Source of the DNA: Streptomyces tauricus | GTDB lineage: Bacteria; Actinomycetota; Actinomycetes; Streptomycetales; Streptomycetaceae | NCBI RefSeq assembly: GCF_014650955.1 | Contig: NZ_BMVY01000045.1 | Coordinates: 1 to 62,025 of the forward strand | Direction: 5' to 3' | DNA length: 62,025 nt | Part shown: piece after piece, positions 8,561 through 16,814 of the stretch | Position numbering within the stretch: the first letter of the stretch is position 1 | How the letters are laid out: the number at the start of each line of letters is the position of its first letter | Program-made: the position numbers and the translations under genes | The notes under the pieces: model-generated | The model's input: the letters and a program-made list of their open reading frames with translations, nothing else | Told to the model about the DNA's origin: nothing | Database searches by the model: none

Positions 8561-9589
8561 ATGGCCCAGGCCACCGACCCCTCCCGTTCGGGACCCGCCA
8601 CGCTCAGCGACGTCGCCCGGCTGGCGGGGGTCTCTCTCGCCACCGCGTCCAAAGCCCTCAACGGCCGCAGCCAGGTGCGTGCCGAGACTCGGCAGCGGGT
8701 GATAGCAGCGGCCGAGCGGCTGTCGTTCCGGCCCAACCAGCTGGCCCGCGGCCTGCTCGCCGGGCGCACGGGCACGGTCGGGCTGCTCACCAGCGACCTG
8801 GAGGGCAGATTCAGCATCCCGATCCTCATGGGCGCCGAGGACGCGTTCGGGGCGGGCGAGGTCGCGGTGTTCCTCTGCGACGCGCGCGGTGACGCGATCC
8901 GCGAGCAGCACCATGTCCGTGCGCTGCTCGGACGCCGGGTCGACGGTCTCATCGTGGTGGGCAGTCGGACCGACCCGCGGCCGTCCCTGGGCCGCGAGTT
9001 GCCGGTCCCCGTGGTCTACGCGTACGCGCCCTCGGAGGATCCGGCCGATCTGTCCATCGTCCCCGACAATGTGGAGGCCGGCCGGCTCGCCGTGGATCAC
9101 CTGCTCGCCTGCGGCCGCACCCGGATCGCGCACATCACTGGCGACCCCGGCTATCTCGCGGCGCGGGAGCGCGCCGCGGGCGCCGAGGCCGCACTCTCCG
9201 ACGCCGGCCTCGCTCTGGTCGGCGCACCACGGTTCGGGATGTGGTCGGAGGGCTGGGGGCGGGCGGCCGCCGCGATGCTGCTCGACAAGCACCCGGAGGT
9301 GGACGCGGTCCTGTGCGGCAGCGACCAGATCGCCCGCGGCGTCGTGGAGGTACTGCGCGAGCGGGACCACCGGGTCCCGGAGGACGTGGCGGTCATGGGC
9401 TTCGACAATTGGCAGGTGCTGACCTCGGCGTCCCGCCCGCCGCTGACCAGCGTCGACATGAACCTGGAACAGGTCGGGCGGGCGGCCGCGCAGGCCCTGT
9501 TCGGCGCGATCGCCGGGGCACGGCGCTCGGGCGTGCAGACGCTGTCCTGTCGGGTGGTGGTCAGGGGCTCCACGGCGGCCCTGTCCTGA
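8561..9589 (+). CDS. LacI-family transcriptional repressor (arabinose locus)
   Basis: This 342-residue regulator starts at ATG 8561 with CAGGAG upstream. The N-terminal helix-turn-helix is LSDVARLAGVSLATASKALN, followed by the hinge helix (PNQLARGLLAG). The periplasmic-binding-like sensor domain follows, with DAVLCGSDQIARGV and VMGFDNWQVLT as landmarks. It lies between the leftward importer operon and the rightward secreted glycosidases, and both carry similar palindromes at their promoters. It most likely represses both until an arabinose-type sugar is bound. The ligand is inferred, not seen. Confidence 0.88.
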   Translation: MAQATDPSRSGPATLSDVARLAGVSLATASKALNGRSQVRAETRQRVIAAAERLSFRPNQLARGLLAGRTGTVGLLTSDLEGRFSIPILMGAEDAFGAGEVAVFLCDARGDAIREQHHVRALLGRRVDGLIVVGSRTDPRPSLGRELPVPVVYAYAPSEDPADLSIVPDNVEAGRLAVDHLLACGRTRIAHITGDPGYLAARERAAGAEAALSDAGLALVGAPRFGMWSEGWGRAAAAMLLDKHPEVDAVLCGSDQIARGVVEVLRERDHRVPEDVAVMGFDNWQVLTSASRPPLTSVDMNLEQVGRAAAQALFGAIAGARRSGVQTLSCRVVVRGSTAALS

Positions 9590-9611
9590 ACGCCGGCCGC
9601 GCCCAGCCCCC

Positions 9612-9640
9612 TTGACACTTCCAGAGCACGGTCCTACGTT
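9612..9640 (+). promoter_or_regulatory. Promoter of the secreted glycosidase pair
   Basis: TTGACA at 9612-9617 and TACGTT at 9635-9640 are separated by exactly 17 bp, just after the LacI-family gene and upstream of the large glycosidase gene. The consensus -35 and correct spacing make this one of the clearer promoters in the window. Confidence 0.6.
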
Positions 9641-9641
9641 G

Positions 9642-9652
9642 CGAAAACCTTT
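9642..9652. promoter_or_regulatory. LacI-type operator at the glycosidase promoter
   Basis: GAAAACCTTTC is an imperfect copy of the palindrome GAAAAGCTTTTC at 8364-8375. It starts 2 bp downstream of the -10 box, at the predicted transcription start. This mirrors the arrangement at the importer promoter and supports common control. Confidence 0.5.
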
Positions 9653-9746
9653 CAGGTCGTTTCCGTTTCACTCTCCAGCGCTTCCACATGCACAGATACA
9701 CCTCCATGCATGTCATGAGCACAACGCAACTGGACAGGGAGATCCG

Positions 9747-12700
9747 ATGAGAAGACCGCTCAGCACACACCGCACTCCCTACCGCTCCGTCATGAAGCGC
9801 CTTCTTGTCGCCCTGGTGCTCATCGCCTGTTCCGTGGTCACCGCCGCACCGGCGCAGGCCGCGCAGACCATCGGGTTCCCCGCCTTCAGCGGCCCCGCGA
9901 TCCCGGCACCGCCCGTCGCCCACACGACCGGCGACATGATGCGCAGCATCTACGACGCGGAGAGTTCGGGCACCGACTTCTGGATGGACCGGCTGCTGGC
10001 CCGCTCGGGCAACGACCCGGCGGGGCCGTGGCTGATGACCAGGGGCCGGGCCTTCTTCATGAAGACCCACGACCCCGCGGTGCTCGGCTTCGGCGGTCAC
10101 GCGGCCTACTGGGAGAGCATCAACGACAACAACGCCTACACCGTCGCGATCTCCCCGGGCACCTTCACCGAACAGGTCGCGCAGCGCCGGCAGACGCCCA
10201 GCCACTGGAAGAGTGTGCACACCAACGGCTCGGTCACGGTCGACCAGACCAAGTTCATCACCGACAATAACGTCGCGGTGACCAACCTGTCGATCAAGAA
10301 CAACGGCAGCGCCGCCACCACCCTGCAACTGCGGGCGACCTCCCCGTACGCGACCTCCGGCAGCGGCAGCGAGCTGACCGGGCAGGTCAACGCGTACAAC
10401 AACCTCACCACCGTGCGCCCACGGCTCACCGGCGACGGGTTCGCCGTGGCGAGCGGCGGGCTCAACCGGTCCCTGACCATCGCGGCCGGCGCCACGGTCA
10501 CCGCCAAGGTGGTGATGGGCTTCGTCACCGACGAGATCCCCGCCTCCCTCACGGAGTACAACGCCTACGCGGGCTACTCCAACGCCACCGCGTTCGCCAC
10601 CCATGTGAGGGCCTACAACCTGTGGTGGGCGCAGAACGTGCCCTACATCGACGTACCCGAAGGCGCGATCAAGAAGAACATCTACTACCGCTGGTGGCTG
10701 ATGCGCTTCAACAGCCTGGACGCCGACATCCCCGGGCAGACCTTCCAGTTCCCGACCTCGACCGAGGGCGTGCTCGGCTACAACAACGCGATCGCGCTCA
10801 CCCAGCCCATGCACATCGACGACCTCAAGTACCTGCGGGACCCGTCCTACGCCTACGGCGACTGGCTCAGTGTCGGCCAGACCTCCAAGGGGGCCCGCTT
10901 CCTCGACAATCCGGGCGATCCCGAGAACTGGTCCAACAGCTACACCCAGTACATCGCCGAGGCGGCCTGGAAGAGCTACCAGATCCACGGCGGCCAGCCC
11001 GGCATCGCCGCCAACCTGGCCCGCTACGCCGAGGGAGACGTCAAGGGCCAGCTCGCCCACTACGACCATGACAACAACAAGCTCATCGAGTACGACTGGG
11101 GCGCGCTGACCGGCAACGACGCCGACGCGGTCTCCTTCCACTGGAAGCCCGGCAACATGGACCGCGCCGAGTCCGCCTACCAGTACAGCGGCGCGCTCGC
11201 CGCCGCGCAGGCCTACGAGGCGACCGGCAACACGGCCAAGGCCACCGAGATGCGCACGCTCGCGACACAGATCAAGGACGCGATCGTCAATGTGCTCTGG
11301 AACCCGAACCGGCAGCTGTTCGAGCACCGGCTGAAGTCGACCAACGAATGGGTGCCCTGGAAGGAGATCAACAACTACTACCCGTTCTCCGTCGGCGCGG
11401 TCCCCGACACGGCCACGTACAAGCAGGCCCTGCGCCTGTACGACGACCCCGCCCAGTACCCCGTGTTCCCCTTCTACACCGCCAACCAGGTCGACAAGAA
11501 GGCGGCGGCCGACGCCGGGAACCCCGGCTCCAACAACTTCTCCACCATCAACTCCACCGTGCAGTTCCGGCTCTACTCGTCCGTGCTGCGCAAGTACCCC
11601 AACTCCTGGATGAACGCGACCGACTACAAGAAGCTCCTGTACTGGAACACCTGGGCGCAGTACGTCGGCGGCAACACCCAGTGGCCGGACGCCAACGAGT
11701 TCTGGGCCGACTGGAACGGCACCGGCATCGACTACCGCTCCTGGATCCACCACAACATCCTGGGCAGCAGCAACTGGACCGTGATCGAGGACGTCGCCGG
11801 ACTGCGACCCCGCAGCGACGCGAAGGTCGAGCTCTCGCCGATCAACATCGGCTGGAGCCACTTCACCGTCAACAACCTCCGCTACCGGGGCGCCGACCTG
11901 ACCATCGTCTGGGACGACCCCGCCGACGGAGTGGTCCGCTATCCCGGTGTCCCGGAGGGCTACTCGATCTTCGTCAACGGCAGCCGGGCCGCGACCGTCA
12001 ACTCACTGGTGCCCTTCACCTGGGACCCGGCCACCGGTGACGTCACCACGAGCGGCACGGTCACCCACCACACGTCCGTCGCCGGGCTGAAGGCCCCGAA
12101 CCAGGTCGTGCAGAACAGTCCCCGCATGGTCGACATGCTCGCCAAGGCAGGCGTCGACCTCACCGCCGACCTGCCCAACCTGGCCTCCGGCGCAACCGTG
12201 TCCGCCTCCCACACCGGGTCCGGCACCGCCGTCTCCGGCGCGGTCGACGGCTACCCCACCAACGAACCCTTCTGGGGCGCGGGCGGCTCCCCCAACAGCC
12301 AGGACTGGTACGAGCTGAACCTCGGCGCCACTCGCACGCTCGACGAGGTGCGTCTGCACTTCAAGGACAGCCGGCCCGCGAGCACCACCTACCGGGCCCC
12401 GTCCGCGTACACCGTGCAGTACTACAACGGCGGTTCGTGGGTGAACGTGCCCGACCAGGCGAAGAGTCCGGCCGCGCCGCGTGCCAACTACAACCTGGTG
12501 CGGTTCCCGGCGATCAGTGCCCAGCGCGTGCGGGTCCTGGCCACCAACGCCCCGGGGGCGAAGACGGGTCTCACCGAGGTCAAGGTGTTCAACCGGGGCG
12601 GTGTCCAGCCGCCGGCCAACCTCGCCGGGGCGGCGACGGCGTCCGCGTCGTCCACCTCGTCCTGGGAGAGTGCCGCCGCGGTCAACGACGGGATCGATCC

Positions 12701-13043
12701 GCCGTCGTCCGACGACACGGTGAACCCGCGCTGGGGATGCTGGCCCGAGACAGGTCAGCAGTGGGTCGACCTGACCTGGTCCTCGGCGAGGAACCTGGCC
12801 AAGGCGGAGGTCTACTTCTTCGACGACGACCAGGGCATCGACATGCCCGCCTCGTGGAAGCTCCAGTACTGGAACGGCAGCGCCTATGCCGATGTGCCCG
12901 GCGCCGGGACCTATCCGGTGGCCAGGAACCAGTACAACTCCGTCACCTTCACCCCGACGAGCACCACACGGCTGCGGGTGCTGCTGACGGGCAACGGCAC
13001 GAACTCCGTCGGCCTCCTGGAAGCGAAGGTGTACGGCCCGTGA
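9747..13043 (+). CDS. Secreted (alpha/alpha)6-type glycoside hydrolase with two discoidin domains
   Basis: This 1098-residue protein starts at ATG 9747, with AGGGAG upstream. A Sec-type signal (MKRLLVALVLIACSVV then TAAPAQA) directs export. Residues about 60-330 look like a beta-sandwich. Residues about 330-740 form a helical (alpha/alpha)6 glycosidase-like region (YRWWLMRFNSLDADIPG, SFHWKPGNMDRAESAYQ, DANEFWADWNGTGIDYRSW), similar in feel to mannosylglycerate-hydrolase-like and GH142 proteins. Two discoidin (F5/8 type C) carbohydrate-binding domains follow, beginning at NLASGATVSAS and NLAGAATASAS. It is transcribed with the GH43 gene (GTGA overlap). A role in removing arabinofuranosyl side chains is inferred from context; the exact GH family is uncertain. 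Confidence 0.75.
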   Translation: MRRPLSTHRTPYRSVMKRLLVALVLIACSVVTAAPAQAAQTIGFPAFSGPAIPAPPVAHTTGDMMRSIYDAESSGTDFWMDRLLARSGNDPAGPWLMTRGRAFFMKTHDPAVLGFGGHAAYWESINDNNAYTVAISPGTFTEQVAQRRQTPSHWKSVHTNGSVTVDQTKFITDNNVAVTNLSIKNNGSAATTLQLRATSPYATSGSGSELTGQVNAYNNLTTVRPRLTGDGFAVASGGLNRSLTIAAGATVTAKVVMGFVTDEIPASLTEYNAYAGYSNATAFATHVRAYNLWWAQNVPYIDVPEGAIKKNIYYRWWLMRFNSLDADIPGQTFQFPTSTEGVLGYNNAIALTQPMHIDDLKYLRDPSYAYGDWLSVGQTSKGARFLDNPGDPENWSNSYTQYIAEAAWKSYQIHGGQPGIAANLARYAEGDVKGQLAHYDHDNNKLIEYDWGALTGNDADAVSFHWKPGNMDRAESAYQYSGALAAAQAYEATGNTAKATEMRTLATQIKDAIVNVLWNPNRQLFEHRLKSTNEWVPWKEINNYYPFSVGAVPDTATYKQALRLYDDPAQYPVFPFYTANQVDKKAAADAGNPGSNNFSTINSTVQFRLYSSVLRKYPNSWMNATDYKKLLYWNTWAQYVGGNTQWPDANEFWADWNGTGIDYRSWIHHNILGSSNWTVIEDVAGLRPRSDAKVELSPINIGWSHFTVNNLRYRGADLTIVWDDPADGVVRYPGVPEGYSIFVNGSRAATVNSLVPFTWDPATGDVTTSGTVTHHTSVAGLKAPNQVVQNSPRMVDMLAKAGVDLTADLPNLASGATVSASHTGSGTAVSGAVDGYPTNEPFWGAGGSPNSQDWYELNLGATRTLDEVRLHFKDSRPASTTYRAPSAYTVQYYNGGSWVNVPDQAKSPAAPRANYNLVRFPAISAQRVRVLATNAPGAKTGLTEVKVFNRGGVQPPANLAGAATASASSTSSWESAAAVNDGIDPPSSDDTVNPRWGCWPETGQQWVDLTWSSARNLAKAEVYFFDDDQGIDMPASWKLQYWNGSAYADVPGAGTYPVARNQYNSVTFTPTSTTRLRVLLTGNGTNSVGLLEAKVYGP

Positions 13044-14533
13044 CCCATTCCAGATATCTCTCCGCACTCCTCGCCGTACTCACCCTGGCGGTCGCCCTCC
13101 TCATGGCGCCGCCCGCCTCCGCCGCTGTCGCGTTCACCTCGACAGCAGTGAACCAGAACGGCGGCAACTGCCTCGATCTGCCTGGTGGTTCGTCGGCCGA
13201 CGGCACTCAACTGCGCGCCTTCACCTGCGGCTCCGGCGCCGGCCAGAGCTTCGGCCACACCCTGGTCGCGGGGACGACCGACACGTACACGATCACCACG
13301 CAGTCCGGTCAGTGCGTCGACGTCTCCGGCGCGTCGACGGCGGACAACGCGGCGGTCATCCAGTGGCCCTGCCACAACGCGACGAACCAGCGGTGGCGCC
13401 TCGTCCCGGTGACGGTGGCGGGCACCGACCGGACCTTCAACCTGGTGTCCGTCGGCTCCGGCAAGTGCGTCGCCCCGAGCGGTGGTTCGTCCGCCTCGAA
13501 CACCACCCTGGTGCAGTTGCCGTGCTCCGCGGCGAACGGCAGGGTGTGGCGGCTGCCCGGCTTCAGCGGTGGCGGTACGAGCCCTGGCACCTTCACCAAC
13601 CCGCTCGCCCAGCGCGGGCCGGACCCCTGGCTCACGTACTACGACGGCTCCTACTACCTCGCCACGACCACCTGGAACTCGACGGTCACCATGCGCAAAT
13701 CCGCCACCCTGGGCGGCCTCGCCGCGGCCGCCGAGCAGGTGGTCTTCAACCTGAACCGGCCGAACGGGGCCGGCACGATGTGGGCCCCCGAGTTCCATCT
13801 GCTCGACGGTCCCAACGGCAAGCGGTGGTACTTCTACTACACCGCCGGGCGGGAGCCGTACGACCTCGGCACCCAACGGATCCATGTGCTGGAGAGCGCC
13901 GGTCTGGACCCGACGGGGCCCTACAGCTTCAAGGCCGACCTGCTCGACCCGACCCAGGACAACACCTGGGAACTGGACCCGGGGATCCTCCAATTGGACG
14001 GCAAGCTCTATCTGTTGGGCACCTTCTACAACGGCTCGCAGCCGATGTTCATCAGGCCGCTATCGAACCCCTGGACCGCGAGCGGCACCCGCCGTGTCCT
14101 GTCCACCCCCACATACAGCTGGGAGACAGTGGGCGGCGCGGTCAACGAGGGCGCCGAGGTCCTCCAGCGCGGCGGAAAGACCTTCATCGTGTACTCCGCC
14201 AGCCACTGCTCCACACCCGACTACAAGCTGGGAATGCTCACCTACAACGGCGGCGACCCGCTCAGCTCCTCGTCCTGGGTCAAGTCACCGAACCCCGTCT
14301 TCCAGCGGTCCAACGCCAACGGTGTGTACGGGCCCGGGCACAACGGCTTCTTCAAGTCGCCCGACGGAACGGAGGACTGGATCGTCTACCACGCCAACAA
14401 CTCGGCCTCCGGAGGCTGCGACATGAACCGGAGCACCAGAGCGCAGAAGTTCACCTGGAACGCCGACGGCACACCGAACTTCGGCACCCCGGTGGCCCTC
14501 GGCGCGGCCCTGCCCGCGCCGTCAGGCGAGTAG
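13040..14533 (+). CDS. Secreted GH43 arabinosidase-like enzyme with ricin-type lectin domain
   Basis: This 497-residue protein starts at GTG 13040, overlapping the previous stop as GTGA. A signal peptide (LLAVLTLAVALLMAPPASA) is followed by a CBM13/ricin B domain with three repeats (NCLDLPGGSSADGTQL, QCVDVSGAS...QRWRL, KCVAPSGGS...RVWRL). The C-terminal GH43 five-blade domain shows RGPDPW (base Asp), WELDPGIL (pKa-tuning Asp) and NEGAEVL (acid Glu). GH43 enzymes cleave alpha-L-arabinofuranosyl or xylosyl bonds. With the GH127 enzyme and importer this suggests stepwise use of plant arabinan or arabinosylated glycoprotein. Confidence 0.85.
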   Translation: MTHSRYLSALLAVLTLAVALLMAPPASAAVAFTSTAVNQNGGNCLDLPGGSSADGTQLRAFTCGSGAGQSFGHTLVAGTTDTYTITTQSGQCVDVSGASTADNAAVIQWPCHNATNQRWRLVPVTVAGTDRTFNLVSVGSGKCVAPSGGSSASNTTLVQLPCSAANGRVWRLPGFSGGGTSPGTFTNPLAQRGPDPWLTYYDGSYYLATTTWNSTVTMRKSATLGGLAAAAEQVVFNLNRPNGAGTMWAPEFHLLDGPNGKRWYFYYTAGREPYDLGTQRIHVLESAGLDPTGPYSFKADLLDPTQDNTWELDPGILQLDGKLYLLGTFYNGSQPMFIRPLSNPWTASGTRRVLSTPTYSWETVGGAVNEGAEVLQRGGKTFIVYSASHCSTPDYKLGMLTYNGGDPLSSSSWVKSPNPVFQRSNANGVYGPGHNGFFKSPDGTEDWIVYHANNSASGGCDMNRSTRAQKFTWNADGTPNFGTPVALGAALPAPSGE

Positions 14534-14580
14534 CCGCGCCCGACGGACCTCTTACGGCCTTCTCGATGAGGGGAGGAAAC

Positions 14581-14679
14581 TCAGGAGGCGAGTACGGCAC
14601 GTCCCTCGGCAATGATGGAAGCCACTTCCTCGACCTCCTCCGCGCCGAGGGACGTCAGCGGCGGGCCGGACCTGCCTAG
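14581..14679 (-). pseudogene. C-terminal scrap of a dihydrodipicolinate-synthase-like gene
   Basis: The minus strand reads GPPLTSLGAEEVEEVASI then IAEGRAVLAS and a TGA at 14583-14581. This looks like the end of a DapA/NanA-type aldolase (RPPL..L...E then a terminal helix). The upstream part is missing at the ISL3 insertion boundary. About 33 codons remain, so the assignment is tentative. Confidence 0.35.
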
Positions 14680-14691
14680 TAGGGGTGTGTC

Positions 14692-14699
14692 AATTTAGC
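14692..14699. repeat. Target-site duplication of the ISL3 element (left copy)
   Basis: AATTTAGC directly precedes the left inverted repeat. The right copy, AATTTAAC at 16328-16335, matches 7 of 8 bases. Eight-base AT-rich duplications are typical of ISL3-family insertion. Confidence 0.6.
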
Positions 14700-16327
14700 G
14701 GCCCTGTCTCACATTCGGTGAAGACGGAGCGTGCTGTTATCCGAGGAGGATGCGGTGCCGGAGCAGGGTGAAGCCTGCTCGTCCGTGCATCTGGCGCGCG
14801 ATCCGCTTGGTCTTGGTGTTGACGCCCTCGGTCGGGCCGTTGCTGTGCGGAAGCGTGAGAGCGGCGATCACGGCGTCGATGTCCCGGTCCAGGCCCCGGG
14901 TGAAGGCGTGTAGGTGGGGCAGGTCGGCTGTTCGGACTTGGGCGATCAAGTGCGTGAGCGCATCGGCGTTGTCGGTGTGTGGCGTAAGGAGTGGGGCGAA
15001 GTCCCCGACACCTGCGACCAGTTGGGTCATCTCGGGGCAGGCGGCGGTGAGCTTGGCCAGGAGCTCGTGCTGCTCGGGCTTGAGGTTGTCGGGTCTGGTC
15101 AGCAGCATCCGGGCGAGCCGGCGTGGCGAGATATGGCTGCGGTCGGCGTCCGCGCGGCCTTGGTTGATGTACTTGTGCAGAAGGTTCAGGCAGCCCGTGA
15201 AGCCGAGGGTCTTGATCTCTTCGAAGAGGTGCTGGACGGGGACGCCGGGGTCTTCACTTCGGCGTTTGCGTAGGTGCTCGCGGTAGGGATCGACCAGGCT
15301 GGCACGGTACTTGGGGACGCGGAGCATGCGTTCGGGCCGGTCGGCTCGGGCATAGCGTTTGACGGTGTTCAGGGCCAGTTGCAGGCGGCGGGCGCATTCG
15401 AGCAGGCCCACGCCCTGGTCGAGCAGGCCATGAATCTGATGCCAGCGTTCGAGGGTGGTCTGAGCACGGGGCCCGTCGTAGATCGGCGCGTCCAGTACGG
15501 TGGCCCAGCAGGCACTGTGTGCCTTCACCTCGCTCAGGGCGGCTTCGCACAGGTTCTTCCATAAATGCCAGCGATCACCGACTTGCACCGCGTCAGGCAG
15601 AGCACGGCGGATGGCCTCGGCATAGGTCGCCGAGCCGTCGCGGCACACGACCTCGACGCCCGGGTGCCTGCGCAGCCAGGCTTCCAGCGTGTCGGCCGTG
15701 CGGTCGGGCAGCACGTCGATCCGCTCATGGGTCTCGGTGTCGATCACCACGGTGGCATAGCGGTGCCGCCGGCGCAGGGCAAAATCGTCGACGCCGAACA
15801 CGCGGGGCACCCGCCCGGTGGGCAACGGGATGCGCAGCAGGGTGCGCAGGGCCGTGTGACGGGACAGGCCCACCGCGAGTATCGCCAGCAAACGTGATCC
15901 CGCCCGGCCCGCTAACTCTTTGACCACGGCCTTGACCTGCCTGGTCAGACGAGCGGTGCGTCGCTGGTATCGCTCCAGCACCCCGGGCACCTGTTCGCGG
16001 AAGGTGTGGCGGCAGCCTCGCGTGGGACACACCAGACGCCGCACCCGCACACGAACCACCACCCGTCGCCCGTCGACCGGAACGTCGGCCACCGTCCGCC
16101 AGTGATAGCCGTGCACCCGTCCCGACGAGGCCCCGCACACCGGGCAGACCGCGGTGTCCAGCGGCGTCCGGGCCCGCACCACGATCCGCTCACCCTCGTC
16201 GACCACATCCTCCATGACCAGTGGGGACAGACCCGAAAACACCGTCTGTACAAGCTTGTTGACACCTATCACATGAAGGTCAACGACCCTCACGACTCTC
16301 CGTCACCACCGAATGTGAGACAGGGCC
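14700..16327 (-). mobile_element. ISL3-family insertion sequence, about 1.63 kb, apparently complete
   Basis: The element is bounded by inverted repeats sharing GGCCCTGTCTCACATTCGG and, after a short difference, GACGGA (left 14700-14728, right 16299-16327). It contains one intact transposase gene on the minus strand and is flanked by an 8-bp duplication. The right end touches a second, related element (16336-16553), so the insertion used a site immediately beside an older copy of its own terminus. Confidence 0.8.
14737..16293 (-). CDS. ISL3-family transposase
   Basis: The 518-residue transposase has the ISL3 order. An N-terminal zinc ribbon (CPVCGASSGRVHGY and CPTRGCRHTF) is followed by a helix-turn-helix region and the DDE domain. 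Recognisable DDE-domain stretches include VFGVDDFALRRRHRYATVV, VCRDGSATYAEAIR, DRWHLWKNL and SNGPTEGVNTKTKRIARQMHGRAGF. The frame is uninterrupted, so the element may be active. It starts at GTG 16293. A short C-terminal remnant of the same type lies at 41035-41180. Confidence 0.88.
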   Translation of the reverse strand: MRVVDLHVIGVNKLVQTVFSGLSPLVMEDVVDEGERIVVRARTPLDTAVCPVCGASSGRVHGYHWRTVADVPVDGRRVVVRVRVRRLVCPTRGCRHTFREQVPGVLERYQRRTARLTRQVKAVVKELAGRAGSRLLAILAVGLSRHTALRTLLRIPLPTGRVPRVFGVDDFALRRRHRYATVVIDTETHERIDVLPDRTADTLEAWLRRHPGVEVVCRDGSATYAEAIRRALPDAVQVGDRWHLWKNLCEAALSEVKAHSACWATVLDAPIYDGPRAQTTLERWHQIHGLLDQGVGLLECARRLQLALNTVKRYARADRPERMLRVPKYRASLVDPYREHLRKRRSEDPGVPVQHLFEEIKTLGFTGCLNLLHKYINQGRADADRSHISPRRLARMLLTRPDNLKPEQHELLAKLTAACPEMTQLVAGVGDFAPLLTPHTDNADALTHLIAQVRTADLPHLHAFTRGLDRDIDAVIAALTLPHSNGPTEGVNTKTKRIARQMHGRAGFTLLRHRILLG

Positions 16328-16335
16328 AATTTAAC

Positions 16336-16553
16336 GGCCCTGTCTCACATCCGGTGGTAACTGATTGTCATAACGTCAGGAGGGCCCACGGCCTAGCCGA
16401 TTTCGCAGCTCACAGGCAATTCTCCAAGGGCAGTGGGGCACGGCGCGACGGTCATCGAGGACCTTCGGGCAGTTTCGATTGCTTCCTGACCTGCAGCTAT
16501 TACCCGGTGCTCCCAAGTTCACTTTGCGTTACCACCGAATGTGAGAGAGGGCC
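16336..16553. mobile_element. 218-bp MITE-like element with ISL3-type ends
   Basis: The stretch begins GGCCCTGTCTCACATCCGG then TGGTAAC, and ends with the near-perfect inverse (GTTACCACCGAATGTGAGAG then AGGGCC), about 24 of 26 positions matching. The termini are like those of the adjoining ISL3 element, but there is no coding frame inside. It could be a non-autonomous element mobilised by an ISL3 transposase, or an older copy with its interior deleted. The outer flanks are not duplicated (AATTTAAC against ACTCGTTT). Confidence 0.55.
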
Positions 16554-16814
16554 ACTCGTTTGACAGTCCCGCCGGTCCCAGTTATCTGTAGGTGGGGCGA
16601 TGTCCTGACCTGCGGTGCCTACGGTTGTTCGGGACGGTCGACGGCTGGCGTCCCCCTCAACCGTTTGCAGTTGCTCTGTAGTTTGCGGCGCAGGAACCCG
16701 TGACTGCTTCGATTTGAGAAGGTCGGGCTGAGAGGACGAGCGGGGCGCGGATCCGGGGCGCGGCACATGGCGGTCCCGTGGACGTGGATCACCGTGCGGT
16801 GGGGTTACTGACCT
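16554..16814. other. Intergenic sequence without recognised feature
   Basis: Open frames here show no protein-like features. No tRNA, terminator or repeat was recognised between the MITE-like element and the flavin reductase remnant. Confidence 0.35.

Noticed and set aside
7007..9370. A 787-codon minus-strand open frame running through the LacI gene
   Set aside because: Only the part from 8323 is a binding protein; the upstream part is the antisense of the LacI-family gene, whose own frame has clear family motifs.
9561..11861. A 766-codon minus-strand open frame rich in Gly, Val and Arg
   Set aside because: It lies opposite the large glycosidase gene and has shadow-frame composition with no recognisable domain.
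16328..16553. Origin or attachment site suggested by the back-to-back inverted repeats
   Set aside because: The repeats match ISL3 transposon termini, which explains them without an att site; no integrase gene is adjacent.
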